A DNA stretch of 64,000 bases from Bacillus sp. P14.5 (GCF_003316765.1 NZ_NIJF01000070.1:62001-126000); one strand, 5' to 3'. Shown: positions 1 through 9,788, numbered from the stretch's first letter. Made by a program: numbers and translations. The notes: a model not told the origin generated them from the sequence alone.

Positions 1-12
1 CCCGATTCTTTG

Positions 13-538
13 GGTCTCGTGGGGATTCCTTGAGACCCATTCTCCGGACTTTTTCGTTTCCTTGGGTCTCTTAGGGCTTCCTTGAGACCTATTCTTCGGA
101 CTTTATCGTTTCCTTGGGTCTCTTAAAGCTTTCTTGAGACCTTCTCTTCTTACTTTTTTGATTCCTTGGGTCTCTTAAAGCTTTCTTGAGACCCTCTCTT
201 CTTCCTTTTTTGATTTCTCGGGTCTCTTACGGCTTCCTTGAGACCCTCTCTTCTTCCTTTTTTGATTTCTTGGGTCTCTTAAGGCTCCCTTGAGACCTTC
301 TTTTCTTACTTTTTTGATTTCTTGGGTCTCTTAAGGCTTCCTTGAGACCTTCTTTAGCACGTTTTTCGTTTCTTTGGGTCTCTTAGAGCTTCCTTGAGAC
401 CTTCTCTTCTTACTTTTTTGATTTCTTAGATCTCTTGGGGCTTTCTTGAAACCTTCGTTGGCACTTTTTTGGTTTCCTTGGGTCTCTAAAAGTTTCCTTG
501 AGTCCTTCTTTAGCACTTTTTTCGTTTCCATAGGTCTC
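13..538. repeat. Tandem hairpin array 1, 52-bp period
   Basis: Eleven copies of a unit start with GGTCTC at 13, 65, 117, 169, 221, 273, 325, 377, 429 (altered to GATCTC), 481 and 533, exactly 52 bp apart. Each copy carries GGTCTC and GAGACC arms around 13 bases; inside them AAGG and CCTT can also pair. The DNA between hairpins is T-rich and also similar from unit to unit, so these are not CRISPR spacers. Because 52 is not a multiple of three, reading frames through the array are not conserved. A decayed twelfth unit may follow near 579-602. The array lies beyond the ypfD terminator and may continue outside the window. Confidence 0.93.
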
Positions 539-640
539 TATGAGCTCATATAATATTCTTCATCCTTTTCCTCTGCAGAATCTCTAAAAGCCCCATGAGT
601 CCCTATCCTTCACACTTTTGTTCCCTCTAGAAAACCACAA

Positions 641-668
641 AAAAGCCGACCATAGTTGGCCGGCTTTT
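641..668 (-). terminator. Terminator of ypfD
   Basis: The stem AAAAGCCG/CGGCTTTT, read on the minus strand, is followed by TTTTTTG just after the ypfD stop codon. Confidence 0.85.
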
Positions 669-673
669 ATAGA

Positions 674-1813
674 TTACTTTTTGAAATTCTTTAATTTATC
701 CCCGATCATATCACCAAGCTGGAAGCCAGTGTTTTCTTCAGGCATTTCATAATTATCATATTCATCAACAGGCTTCTCTTCTAATTCCTTGATGCTCAAT
801 GATAAACGCTGATCATTTTCGTTGACATCAAGTACTTTCACCTTAACAGTCTGGCCCTCTTCCAGTACTTCATGAGGTGTACCGATATGCTTATGTGAAA
901 TTTGAGAAATGTGAACCAGGCCTTCGACTCCAGGGAATACTTCGACGAACGCACCATAGGATACAAGGCGTTTCACTTCGCCTTCAAGAACTTCGCCTCT
1001 TGGCGCTTTACTTGCAATGTCATTCCATGGTCCAGGCAGTGTTTCTTTAATAGATAAAGAAATTCTTTCGTTATCTCTGTCTACGGAAAGCACTTTGACA
1101 TTGACTTGCTGGCCTTCTGTTACTACATCAGATGGCTTTTCCACATGCTCATGTGAGAGCTGGGAAATATGGACAAGACCGTCAACACCGCCGATATCCA
1201 CGAACGCTCCGAAATCAGTCAGGCGCTGAACCGTTCCTTCGAGCACTTCGCCAGTTTGGATTTTATCCAGGACTTCTTTCTTCTGCTCTTCCTTTTGCTC
1301 TTCAACGACAGCGCGATGAGAAAGGATTAAGCGGTTTTTATCTTTTTCAAGTTCTACAATTTTAAAAGTAAGTGATTTTCCTTTATAGTCACTGAAATCT
1401 TCTACATAGTGATCTTCCACAAGTGAAGCCGGAACAAATCCGCGGACACCAAGGTCAACGACAAGGCCGCCTTTTACGACATCCTTAACTTCCGCTTCGA
1501 ATACTTCCCCGCTTTCAAAACGGTTCTGCATTTCGTCCCATGCTTTTTCAGCGTCAACTTTGCGCTTGGAAAGAACCAGGAGTTCCTCTTCCACTTTAGT
1601 TACGATTAAATCAAGTACATCGCCTTCCTGGCAAGCATCAGAAGCTTTTTCAATATGGAGGCTGGATAATTCACTGATTGGAATGATGCCGTCCACTTTA
1701 CTGCTTTCTACGTCAACCAGGACCTGCTTTTCTTCAACTTTCGTGACTGTTCCTTTAACCTTGTCACCAACTTCAAGGTTATTTACTTCCACTTGGTTCA
1801 TGTCTTCTACCAT
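674..1813 (-). CDS. ypfD: 30S ribosomal protein S1 homolog
   Basis: This is a 379-residue protein with four S1 RNA-binding domains at roughly residues 16-84, 102-167, 187-256 and 273-343. The last two show the classic DFGAFVDIGG and GLVHISQ strands. Length and sequence match B. subtilis YpfD, which is shorter than six-domain proteobacterial S1. It is expected to bind mRNA or the ribosome, although the Bacillus protein is not an essential ribosome component (family knowledge). The ATG follows AGGAGG by 7 bases. A hairpin terminator follows directly, and array 1 lies beyond it. Confidence 0.95.
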   Translation of the reverse strand: MVEDMNQVEVNNLEVGDKVKGTVTKVEEKQVLVDVESSKVDGIIPISELSSLHIEKASDACQEGDVLDLIVTKVEEELLVLSKRKVDAEKAWDEMQNRFESGEVFEAEVKDVVKGGLVVDLGVRGFVPASLVEDHYVEDFSDYKGKSLTFKIVELEKDKNRLILSHRAVVEEQKEEQKKEVLDKIQTGEVLEGTVQRLTDFGAFVDIGGVDGLVHISQLSHEHVEKPSDVVTEGQQVNVKVLSVDRDNERISLSIKETLPGPWNDIASKAPRGEVLEGEVKRLVSYGAFVEVFPGVEGLVHISQISHKHIGTPHEVLEEGQTVKVKVLDVNENDQRLSLSIKELEEKPVDEYDNYEMPEENTGFQLGDMIGDKLKNFKK

Positions 1814-1932
1814 ATGTACTCCTCCTTAATCCATGACTGCTAATCTTTTTAAAGTGAATGAATTCACATTTCTTTAAAAATATTCTTTCTATTAACTTCT
1901 AATAAATAGGCTCATTTGTCAAGCAGAAAAGC

Positions 1933-2514
1933 TCATTGATGCTTATCCAAAAGTTTTTGGATATCCGCCATTATGACTTCAGTTACTTTTTCAGCGTTGG
2001 CCTTCTCGGCACGCAGTACTTCAATATCGACAGGCGGTCCGAAGACAACTTTCAGTTTTCGGAAAGGCTTGTAGGAGCCAATGATGGCACATGGCACTAC
2101 AGCAGCGTCTGTCCGCAAAGCAAAGAATCCTGCACCAGCAAGCCCTTTACCTAACTTTCCGGTTTTACTTCTAGTACCCTCAGGAAAAAGACCTAAAACA
2201 TTATTTTCCTTTAAAATTTTCATTCCTGTCCTGAGCGCCTCTCTGTCACTCATTCCCCGCTTAACAGGGAAGGCATGGACGTGCGGCAGTATTTGCTTCA
2301 GGATAGGCGCCTTGAATAATTCTTCTTTTGCCATAAAAGCGACCGGTCTTGGACAGCTGATGCCCACTACAGGAGGATCCAGATTATTGATGTGATTGCT
2401 GCAAAGAAGGACTCCCCCGTCTTTCGGGAAGTGTTCTGTCCCCTGCACTTCTATTCTATAGAGTGGCCCAAGGATGCTTTTCACAACTCCTTTTGCAAAG
2501 TAATAAAACTTCAT
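1933..2514 (-). CDS. plsC: 1-acyl-sn-glycerol-3-phosphate acyltransferase
   Basis: The 193-residue protein belongs to the PlsC/LPLAT family, which adds the second acyl chain to lysophosphatidic acid at the membrane during phospholipid synthesis. The catalytic NHxxxxD motif is at residues 40-46 (N40, H41, D46), and the acyl-acceptor motif FPEGTRS is near residue 112. The N-terminus is hydrophobic. Its ATG overlaps the cmk stop codon by one base (TGATG), so translation is probably coupled to cmk. The substrate is inferred from the family. Confidence 0.92.
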   Translation of the reverse strand: MKFYYFAKGVVKSILGPLYRIEVQGTEHFPKDGGVLLCSNHINNLDPPVVGISCPRPVAFMAKEELFKAPILKQILPHVHAFPVKRGMSDREALRTGMKILKENNVLGLFPEGTRSKTGKLGKGLAGAGFFALRTDAAVVPCAIIGSYKPFRKLKVVFGPPVDIEVLRAEKANAEKVTEVIMADIQKLLDKHQ

Positions 2515-3191
2515 CAGGCGCCAGTCCTTTCAGATACCAAATTCAGGATCGTGGAGGCTACTTCTTCTATCCCCAGCGAAGTAGTATCGATTTCAACTGC
2601 ATCGCTTGCTTTTTTAAGTGGTGCAACTTCTCTTTCGGAATCGAGTTTATCTCTTTGCGCGATTTCTGATTTCAACTTGCCAAGATCAGAAGGAATATTT
2701 TTTCTGGTATTCTCGCTGTGTCTTCTTTGTGCCCTTTCCTCAACGCTGGCCAGCAGGAAAATTTTCACTTCCGCATCCGGAATGACGTGCGTACCTATAT
2801 CTCGGCCATCCATTACCACACCGCCTTCATTTGCGAGTTCCTGCTGCCTTTTGACCATTTCTTCACGGACCAGGCGATGTTTAGCAGCTATGGAAACTGA
2901 GTTTGTAACATTATTCTGCCTGATTTCCTGCGTAACCTCATTACCATCCACGAAAACAAGCTGGCCTTCTTCACCAGGCTCAAGATCGATGGTAGTTTGA
3001 ATCAGCAGTTCATGCAGGTTGCCCTCGTCGTTCAAGTCAACCTCGTTTTGTATGGCTTTATAGGTAATTGCCCTGTACATTGCTCCTGTATCAATATAAA
3101 TGTATGAAAGCTTTTCAGCTACGATTTTGGCAACCGTGCTTTTTCCGGCTGCTGCCGGCCCGTCGATTGCAATCCTTAATTTCTTTTCCAT
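2514..3191 (-). CDS. cmk: Cytidylate kinase
   Basis: The 225-residue protein phosphorylates CMP and dCMP using ATP. The P-loop GPAAAGKST spans residues 11-19. The NMP-binding region includes DGRDIGT, and the lid region has RAQRR. Length matches bacterial Cmk. It is followed by plsC with a one-base stop/start overlap, and ypfD lies further downstream, as is usual in Bacillus. Confidence 0.97.
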   Translation of the reverse strand: MEKKLRIAIDGPAAAGKSTVAKIVAEKLSYIYIDTGAMYRAITYKAIQNEVDLNDEGNLHELLIQTTIDLEPGEEGQLVFVDGNEVTQEIRQNNVTNSVSIAAKHRLVREEMVKRQQELANEGGVVMDGRDIGTHVIPDAEVKIFLLASVEERAQRRHSENTRKNIPSDLGKLKSEIAQRDKLDSEREVAPLKKASDAVEIDTTSLGIEEVASTILNLVSERTGA

Positions 3192-3324
3192 TCCAATACA
3201 CCCACTTTATAATCTATTGCTTAAATCCTCGTATATTTTACCATAAAAAAGGATTAGACACATAGAATGTTCCAATCTCCCGAAACCTGTTCATCCTGTT
3301 CTGCTCCCTCTATTTGGATACAAA

Positions 3325-3352
3325 AAAAGAGAGATCACTCAATCTCCCCCTG
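3325..3352 (-). terminator. Probable terminator of ypfB
   Basis: On the minus strand the stem GAGAT/ATCTC is followed by a run of seven T, directly after the ypfB stop codon. Confidence 0.6.
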
Positions 3353-3358
3353 GTGAAT

Positions 3359-3541
3359 CTATGGTTCATTGTTCAATACCTCAATTATCTCAGTATAATC
3401 CTGCTTGTTGACTCCTTCATAAAATGCCAACTTATTCATCTCAGGCAGAAAGTGAAACGCATGAAAAGCAACTTGTATAACCAGCAGCAGGATAAAATGA
3501 AAAATAGCCAGTTTAATAATTATTCGTTCGATTGCTCTCAT
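3359..3541 (-). CDS. ypfB: YpfB-like small membrane protein (DUF5359)
   Basis: This is a small protein of about 60 residues with one N-terminal transmembrane segment (about residues 7-25) after a basic RAIER start, then a short polar tail. The open frame extends five codons upstream to 3556. The ATG at 3541 is preferred because GGAAG lies about 7 bases before it, while the upstream ATG lacks a good site. Position between cmk and ypfA and the sequence character match B. subtilis YpfB. The function is not known. Confidence 0.75.
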   Translation of the reverse strand: MRAIERIIIKLAIFHFILLLVIQVAFHAFHFLPEMNKLAFYEGVNKQDYTEIIEVLNNEP

Positions 3542-3809
3542 TTCTATATCTTCCATTCTTTTAGGATTTACTAAAAGTATGGGTTGTCCTGCCTTTTTTA
3601 TTCTTTCCTTTGATTCTCTTGCTTACATTCTCTTCTTTCTTTTAATTCTTCAGCCTTTGACTCTCTTGCTAAGCGCTTTTTAGAGCAGGCTGTATTCATC
3701 TATATTGACTCTTCTGGAGAAATCTGCCAGATTTTCCTGACACTAAAACGGGGAGAGCAGCCCATCGTTAATTTTCCAACGACAAAACCCCGGAATAAAA
3801 TCATAAGCT

Positions 3810-4457
3810 CTATTCAATCAGGCCTTTATTTCTCAAAGAAAGCTGCCTTTCAAAGCAAAAACGGAGGATGTTCTGCTGCTGCAGATCCTTAAGTTCATCG
3901 AACTCCAGGGACGCAACCCTGCCAAAACCGGTATCCCATACCCTGACGACTTTTCCTGGGACATTGAAATAATGATATTCCCCTGTCTGCATGAGCAAAA
4001 CCAGTATAATTTCTACTTTCATTCCTGTTTCATAATGATGGTTCTTCAGGACCTTGACCGCACATCCTCCAGCACTAAGATCCGTTGTAATGGTCGTATA
4101 GGAGGCTGAAGGGGTGATGACCGCCGCATCCACTGAGGTTTCGACCCTTACAAACTGCCTGCGCTGCACCTTTACAAGTTCTCCATCTCCTGGATAGTGC
4201 AGGCAGATCATCGGAATGTTGCTTTTCTTTCTTCCGGTAACTTCGGTTTCGAAAGAAAAGACAGTGGTTTCATTACATACAAAGCTTACCTTCAACTGGG
4301 TTCCGTCAATCAAAAATACGGTCCTTTCTGTCTCGGTATGGACAGGGTAATCGATATACAGCTTAGAGTCTTTAAACTCCACGGCTTTGCATCTGAATTT
4401 TTCTGCCTTATCCGCCTGGACCGGCTCTAATGTCAAAGTGGTTCCAATTTTCAACAT
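3810..4457 (-). CDS. ypfA: PilZ-domain flagellar brake protein (c-di-GMP receptor)
   Basis: The 215-residue protein has an N-terminal YcgR-like domain (about residues 3-90) and a C-terminal PilZ domain (about 95-205). The c-di-GMP-binding residues are visible: RRQFVR at 99-104 and DLSAGG at 126-131 (the DxSxxG motif). B. subtilis YpfA (DgrA) slows the flagellar motor by binding MotA when c-di-GMP is high; that role is inferred here. Array 2 lies immediately upstream. Confidence 0.93.
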   Translation of the reverse strand: MLKIGTTLTLEPVQADKAEKFRCKAVEFKDSKLYIDYPVHTETERTVFLIDGTQLKVSFVCNETTVFSFETEVTGRKKSNIPMICLHYPGDGELVKVQRRQFVRVETSVDAAVITPSASYTTITTDLSAGGCAVKVLKNHHYETGMKVEIILVLLMQTGEYHYFNVPGKVVRVWDTGFGRVASLEFDELKDLQQQNILRFCFERQLSLRNKGLIE

Positions 4458-4665
4458 AACTACACTTCCTATACGTTTGCATCATTTCAAGCTGATGAGA
4501 GTTTTCAAAATTCAACCAATATGTACTACAGGTATATTATGGCATGATTTTTTGTTTCTGCCATAGTTTTTATGAGTTTATACCTATTTGATTTGCAAGC
4601 TATGGAAGCCGTTGCTGTTGGCAATCAAATTATCATCTCATATCTCACATGAAACTCACCCTCTC

Positions 4666-5488
4666 ATGTATCCACCTTCCCGCCTTGGATACATATCTCA
4701 CCGGAAACTCACCCTCTTATGTATCCACCTCCCCGCTTTGGATACATATCTCACCGGAAACTCACCTACTCATGTATCCACCTTCCTGCCGTGGATACAT
4801 ATCTCACCGGAAACTCACCTACTCATGTACCCACCTTCCGTCGTGGAGACATATCTCTCCTAAAACTCACCCTCTTATGTATCCACCTCCCCGCTTTGGA
4901 TACATATCTCGCCGGAAACTCACCTACTCATGTATCCACCTTCCCGCCTTGGATACATATCTCACCGGACACTCACCCACTCATGTATCCACCTTCCCGC
5001 TGTGAATACATATCTCACCGGACACTCACCCTCTTATGTATCCACCTTCCCGCTGTGAATACATATCTCACCTGAAACTTACCAACTTATGTATCCACCT
5101 TCCCCGCTTTGGATACATATCTCACCGGAAACTCACCCACTTATGTACCCACCTCCCCGCTTTGGATACATATCTCGCCGGAAACTCACCTACTCATGTA
5201 CCCACCTCCCCGCTTTGGATACATATCTCACCGGACACTCACCCACTTATGTATCCACCTCCCCGCCCTGGAGACATATCTTACCTAAAACTCACCCTCT
5301 CATGTATCCACCTACCCCCCGTGGATACATATCTCACTGGAAACTCACCCTCTTATGTATCCACCTCCCCGCCGTGGAGACATATCTCACCTAAAACTCA
5401 CCCACTTATGTACCCACCTCCCATCTATGGCTACATAACTTACCTTAAACCAATCAACTCATGTACCACCTGCAAACCACGAGTAATC
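4666..5488. repeat. Tandem hairpin array 2, 53-bp period
   Basis: Sixteen units start with ATGTATCC or a variant at 4666, 4719, 4772, 4825, 4877, 4930, 4983, 5036, 5089, 5143, 5196, 5249, 5302, 5355, 5408 and 5461. The spacing is 53 bp with single 52- and 54-bp exceptions. Arms ATGTATCC and GGATACAT flank 13 bases, followed by a conserved ATCTCACCGG linker and CTCACC. Arm variants such as ATGTACCC or GGAGACAT are not matched by compensating changes. Three frames stay open only because of the repeat composition, so I call no gene. The array lies between the ypeB terminator and the ypfA start. Confidence 0.95.
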
Positions 5489-5548
5489 CAGGCTTAACCT
5501 CCGTCACCAGAAACACCGCCCCTATTCAAAATACACGGTAAAAATGAA

Positions 5549-5587
5549 CAAAAACCAGGCAGCTGGTCCAACCTGCTGCCTGGTTTT
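5549..5587 (-). terminator. Terminator of ypeB
   Basis: Stem AACCAGGCAGC with GCTGCCTGGTT, followed by TTTTTG on the minus strand, adjoining the ypeB stop. Confidence 0.85.
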
Positions 5588-5589
5588 CC

Positions 5590-6936
5590 TTATACCGTTT
5601 CTTCAAATATTGGTTCTGCATTCTTCAGCTTTTCGACTTTTTCCTCTATGCCGCTGTCTGCATTGATGTAGATCCTGTAAGTATCGTTACCGAGCATTCC
5701 CATGAATTCGTAGCACAACACTTCTTCGTTCAGATCATTTACAATGACAGCCAGCCTGTCTTCCATTATCTTCACCTTAGGATTAATCTTACCCTCCGCG
5801 TCGCTCTTGCTGATCTTCGGTTCTGGGATTTCCCTATCCTGATGGTTTTTCAGGAATTCCTCCGCTGCAAAGCCGATTACCTGTCCATTATCTAGTGCCA
5901 CCTTCAGTTTCAATGCATCAGGATATACGCGGACCCCGTCAATAATGGTGACAAAGGTAAACGTTCCGACATTGTCATATTGGGCACTTTCAAACAATTC
6001 CATATCCTTAAATTCATTTTCTTTAAGGAACGTTACTGCTTTATTTGCCCCCTCATTCAAACCGATATTGTTTTCTTTTACTTCCCGGTTATGAATGAAG
6101 TAAATCGGATAACCGCCCTTTTTGGTCACATCCATACTTGCTTCGCTGTCGGTATTTTCCAAAGAAACGCTGTAAAAGCCAAAGTTTGATCCTTTACCAT
6201 TTTCGGTTACTTTTACTTCTTTTACATTTTTGATTTTTGTATATTTCTTCATGATGTCGACCGCTTTTTCTTTAGAGATCGTTTCACCCTTAAGGTTCTT
6301 GTAATCATCATTTCTCTTTTGAGTGTTGACGAAGGTAGGACCGCCAAAGTTGGCTTCGTCATACCCATCCACTGTCTTTTCGACCGTCTTGAAGCCATCG
6401 ATGATTGTATTATCCGCTTGTTCTTCCCCCGCAGCAAGTGCCATCTCGACATCCATCCAGCGAAGGTTGTTCTTGATGACGAGATGCTGAACGTTTCTCA
6501 GTTCATTTTGGATATCAGCGCTTTGTTCATAAAGCTTTTGCAGGCTATTGTATTCTTCATCAGACAAAGGCTCTTTTTCCAGATCTCTGACTGCTGCCCT
6601 GTAACTGAAATCACCAATATTGGCCAAGAATTCTTCTGTTTTGTTGAAAGGAAGCAGGGTAAGAGGGAGTTGGCCGACATCACTATGTGCCTGGGAAGTC
6701 AGCCTCCATACATCTGCAAGTTCCGGCGAGAGTGAATTTCTTGAATTCATCGCAAGAGTTGCCCCGATTTTATCATGCAAAAGATCCATTTGGTAGGTCA
6801 ACTCGTGGAATGCTCGCTGATAATTATTCTCCGCGTTGATGAGGATGGCGTTTTTCTCTTGATGTTCCTGATATCCCCAATAAGCTGTTCCTGCTACTCC
6901 TATCGTCAGAACTGCAATCAATATACCTCGTATCAA
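5590..6936 (-). CDS. ypeB: Germination protein YpeB
   Basis: The 448-residue protein has one N-terminal transmembrane segment (about 3-20), a helical N-terminal half and a C-terminal half with PepSY-like repeats. YpeB is needed for assembly and stability of the cortex-lytic enzyme SleB in spores (established in Bacillus). It starts with TTG, 7 bases after AGAGGTG. It follows sleB by 14 bases, so the two form a bicistron, normally expressed in the forespore under sigma-G. I did not identify the promoter. Confidence 0.95.
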   Translation of the reverse strand: MIRGILIAVLTIGVAGTAYWGYQEHQEKNAILINAENNYQRAFHELTYQMDLLHDKIGATLAMNSRNSLSPELADVWRLTSQAHSDVGQLPLTLLPFNKTEEFLANIGDFSYRAAVRDLEKEPLSDEEYNSLQKLYEQSADIQNELRNVQHLVIKNNLRWMDVEMALAAGEEQADNTIIDGFKTVEKTVDGYDEANFGGPTFVNTQKRNDDYKNLKGETISKEKAVDIMKKYTKIKNVKEVKVTENGKGSNFGFYSVSLENTDSEASMDVTKKGGYPIYFIHNREVKENNIGLNEGANKAVTFLKENEFKDMELFESAQYDNVGTFTFVTIIDGVRVYPDALKLKVALDNGQVIGFAAEEFLKNHQDREIPEPKISKSDAEGKINPKVKIMEDRLAVIVNDLNEEVLCYEFMGMLGNDTYRIYINADSGIEEKVEKLKNAEPIFEETV

Positions 6937-6950
6937 TTCTATTCACCTCT

Positions 6951-7805
6951 CTAGTTACAGAATATGTGTTTACCGATTTTTTTGATTTGAGGTCTTGTCC
7001 AAATCCATTTGCTTGTTGCTGTTACAGGGTTAAAGTAATACTGTGCGTTTTCCGAAGGATCCCATCCCTGAATGGCATCCATGACTGCCTCTTTAGCTTT
7101 CTCATTGGGTGTCAGCCAGATTTGTCCATCTGCTACTGCAGTAAAGGCCCCCGGTTCAAAAATTACACCTGATACCGTGTTAGGAAAAGAAGGGCTGTCG
7201 ATTCTATTCAGAATGACCGCAGCAACCGCAACCTGTCCTTCATAAGGTTCACCCCTGGCCTCACCATAAACCGCATTGGCCATGAGCTGGATATCATTTT
7301 GCGAGAACCCGTTCGGCATATTGACAGCAGTCGGCTGCTTAGGCTGTTCTGCTTCCTGGGGAGGGTTATCTTGTTTTGCGGGTGAACCGCCACCAGCATT
7401 GCCGCCCTCCGATTGTTTCGATAAATCGGTTCCACCGTAATGGCTGAAATCCTTACCTTGGTTAATTTGTTTTTTGACAAACTCTTTATTATATTTAGAT
7501 GCTTTTACAAGTTTATCTTTTGTTTCCTGCCCGGCAAGACCATCAATAGGCAAACCGAATTCATACTGAAAATTTCTTAGAGCCCAGTATGTACCCCAGC
7601 CAAACACTCCATCGATATTCCCATTGTAGTAACCAATGTATTGCAAGCGGGATTGAAGTTCGATTACATCCTCGCCGGTTGCTCCTTTTTGGATCACCTG
7701 ATTGGAAAATGCCCCTGCGTGGTCAATTTCATCCCTGAATGATAAAGTTGTTAATATAAGCACCATAAACAGAAAGACCGTTAACAACTTGATGTGTTTT
7801 TTCAT
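6951..7805 (-). CDS. sleB: Spore cortex-lytic enzyme SleB
   Basis: A protein of about 284 residues: N-terminal signal or anchor segment, a peptidoglycan-binding domain (about residues 38-92, VIELQSRLQYIGYYNG), a Pro/Gln-rich linker, and a C-terminal hydrolase-2 domain containing ANAVYGEARGEP, where the first glutamate is the expected catalytic residue. SleB is a lytic transglycosylase that degrades cortex containing muramic lactam during germination. The frame opens further upstream to 7937, but GGAGGG sits 7 bases before the ATG at 7805 (another ATG is adjacent at 7808). It is followed by ypeB. Confidence 0.93.
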   Translation of the reverse strand: MKKHIKLLTVFLFMVLILTTLSFRDEIDHAGAFSNQVIQKGATGEDVIELQSRLQYIGYYNGNIDGVFGWGTYWALRNFQYEFGLPIDGLAGQETKDKLVKASKYNKEFVKKQINQGKDFSHYGGTDLSKQSEGGNAGGGSPAKQDNPPQEAEQPKQPTAVNMPNGFSQNDIQLMANAVYGEARGEPYEGQVAVAAVILNRIDSPSFPNTVSGVIFEPGAFTAVADGQIWLTPNEKAKEAVMDAIQGWDPSENAQYYFNPVTATSKWIWTRPQIKKIGKHIFCN

Positions 7806-7923
7806 CATACTACCCTCCAAATCTTGTATTAACATTGAATCTAGTTTCTGTAGTAAAACCCATTTTATACATACTGAGGATTTCAATTTACGATTAGGAA
7901 GGATCAGGAAAAAAGGCGGCATC

Positions 7924-7963
7924 AAAAAGGCCCCCAATTCAGTTGATTCTGAATGAGAGGCCT
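7924..7963 (-). terminator. Terminator of prsW
   Basis: Inverted AGGCC/GGCCT and TTCAG/CTGAA arms with a TTTTT run on the minus strand. It overlaps the prsW stop codon. Confidence 0.7.
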
Positions 7964-8651
7964 ATATTGAAATCTTCTTATTGATATTTTCCTGGTCATA
8001 ATGCGAGGTGGTCATGCGGTGCGCACTCTTGATTTTCCTGATACCGGTCCACCATAGAAACAACATGAACGGAATCATATAGAAAATCCAATTCCTTCCC
8101 GAACTAAGGATGAAATCATATGTTCCATGTAAAAGGAATGGAAGAAAGAATGCAATGAAGATGCTTTTCAATTTCATCTTTTCGCCTGCAAACTTGGCTT
8201 TGCCGAGATAATAGCCCATGACTACTCCAAACAACGCATGGGCAGACACAGGAAGCAGCGCCCTGCCAATGGCAAATTCAACTCCATGGGCAATCAAATA
8301 TAAGATGTTTTCAACTGTAGCGAAGCCGAGAGAGACACTTGCTCCATAAATGATTCCATCGTATGGATCATTAAACTCCACATGCTGAAATACTGCAAAA
8401 AACAAGATGAACCACTTAAAGAATTCTTCCAAAAGTCCTGCGGAAAAATAGGCATGAATCCATGGTGAAGTTATGACGGCCTCAGCCTGCAATACATATT
8501 GAAGGAACATGAGGGGAAAAGTCAGGATCGCACCATACATAAAGGTCTTAATGATGAAGGAGACGGGTTCTGACTCAAATTCATCACGCAGATAGAAATA
8601 GCTGAGCAGTGCCAGCCCCGGTGCAAAACCAGCTGATAAAATCACCAGCAT
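7962..8651 (-). CDS. prsW: Intramembrane metalloprotease PrsW
   Basis: The protein of about 229 residues has seven or so transmembrane segments. It carries the PrsW motifs EEFFKWF, FATVEN, HALFG and HGTYD, whose Glu and His residues form the active site. In B. subtilis PrsW makes the first cut in anti-sigma factor RsiW, which frees sigma-W. The start at 8651 follows GAGGA and gives the N-terminus MLVILSAGFAPG typical of the family. The frame extends to 8693, but that start lacks a ribosome site. Confidence 0.92.
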   Translation of the reverse strand: MLVILSAGFAPGLALLSYFYLRDEFESEPVSFIIKTFMYGAILTFPLMFLQYVLQAEAVITSPWIHAYFSAGLLEEFFKWFILFFAVFQHVEFNDPYDGIIYGASVSLGFATVENILYLIAHGVEFAIGRALLPVSAHALFGVVMGYYLGKAKFAGEKMKLKSIFIAFFLPFLLHGTYDFILSSGRNWIFYMIPFMLFLWWTGIRKIKSAHRMTTSHYDQENINKKISI

Positions 8652-8761
8652 ATAATTTGTCCTCTTTTCTTTCTGTTTTCTTAATCGTATCATGTAGAGG
8701 GAAGAAAGAAAATATCCGATTGCAATTACGTTAGTATATTCGAAGGAGTTGAAGCTTATCT

Positions 8762-9742
8762 ATGAAAAAGCAAATATTAGTCATACATACCGGCGGGACT
8801 ATATCCATGATGGAAGATGAAGTAACAGGTTCTGTTCAGCCAAGTGAAGAAAACCCTTTGTCAGCTCATTCTTCATCCCTTGGCCAGCTTGCAGACATAA
8901 CAGTTAAAGAGGCTTTTCACCTGCCTTCCCCTCACATAACACCCGATCATATGCTTCAATTGAAAAAAATTATTGAAGAAGAATACACGAAAGAAAAAAT
9001 TCAGGGAGTTGTCATCACCCATGGAACAGATACGCTTGAGGAGACAGCTTATTTTCTTGATTTAACGGTCGATTTACCTATTTCCATTGTCGTAACCGGC
9101 GCCATGCGTTCAAGCAATGAAATCGGAGCCGATGGACTCTATAACCTTCTTTCATCCATAAAGGTCGCATCCAATGAAGATTCTGCTGATAAAGGGGTCC
9201 TTGTGGTTCTGAATGATGAAATCCATTCTGCCAAAAATGTTACTAAAACTCATACAAGCAATGTTTCCACCTTCCAGAGCCCGCAATATGGCCCTATAGG
9301 AATTGTTACCAAACGCGGAGTGATTTTTCACCATAAGCCTACCTCTCTCGAGAAGTATTCAGTGAAATCTGTTTCAAAAAACATCGCGCTGATTAAAGCA
9401 CATGCAGGCATGGATTCAGCCCTGCTTTTCGCATTAAAGGAATTGCATTTCGATGGTGTCATCATTGAGGCACTGGGTCAGGGAAATCTTCCTCCAGGTG
9501 CTGTAGAGGGTGTGGAATCTCTTCTCAATTCAACTATCCCTGTTGTACTTGTGTCTAGATGCTTTAACGGAATCGCTCAGGATATTTATGGATATGCGGG
9601 GGGAGGAAAACAACTGAAAGAAATGGGTGTTATCTTTTCGAATGGCTTAAATGGCCAAAAAGCCCGAATGAAGCTTCTTGTAGCCCTTTCAGCTGCCAAT
9701 GAACCAGACTTAAAGGAACTTGAGGAGATATTTAAAAACTGA
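8762..9742 (+). CDS. ansA: L-asparaginase
   Basis: The 326-residue protein hydrolyses asparagine to aspartate and ammonia. The first catalytic threonine is in HTGGTI (T13), and the second motif HGTDTLEETA supplies the Thr-Asp pair near residue 90. There is no signal peptide, so it is cytoplasmic. AAGGAG lies 12-13 bases before the ATG, a rather long gap. It is divergent from prsW and convergent with ypdA, with a shared terminator. The symbol is by family; assignment to one ansA/ansB paralogue is uncertain. Confidence 0.9.
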   Translation: MKKQILVIHTGGTISMMEDEVTGSVQPSEENPLSAHSSSLGQLADITVKEAFHLPSPHITPDHMLQLKKIIEEEYTKEKIQGVVITHGTDTLEETAYFLDLTVDLPISIVVTGAMRSSNEIGADGLYNLLSSIKVASNEDSADKGVLVVLNDEIHSAKNVTKTHTSNVSTFQSPQYGPIGIVTKRGVIFHHKPTSLEKYSVKSVSKNIALIKAHAGMDSALLFALKELHFDGVIIEALGQGNLPPGAVEGVESLLNSTIPVVLVSRCFNGIAQDIYGYAGGGKQLKEMGVIFSNGLNGQKARMKLLVALSAANEPDLKELEEIFKN

Positions 9743-9750
9743 AAGCATTC

Positions 9751-9787
9751 AAAAGGCCGAAAACGGCAATCCGTTTTTCGGCCTTTT
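9751..9787. terminator. Bidirectional terminator between ansA and ypdA
   Basis: Stem AAAAGGCCGAAAA with TTTTCGGCCTTTT. A and T runs on both sides suit termination of both convergent genes. Confidence 0.85.
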
Positions 9788-9788
9788 A

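Noticed and set aside
331-531. 66-residue Lys-rich minus-strand protein
   Set aside because: Lies in array 1. The 52-bp period changes frame every unit, so coding is not conserved.
13-538. CRISPR array
   Set aside because: Both the hairpin and the DNA between hairpins repeat, so there are no unique spacers, and no cas genes are in the window. The same holds for the other four arrays.
2392-3000. 202-residue plus-strand protein
   Set aside because: Antisense shadow of cmk and plsC, both of which have clear motifs.
4588-5497. Proteins of 90-153 residues in three frames across array 2
   Set aside because: They read the 53-bp repeat in all frames, with no ribosome sites. Open frames come from repeat composition.
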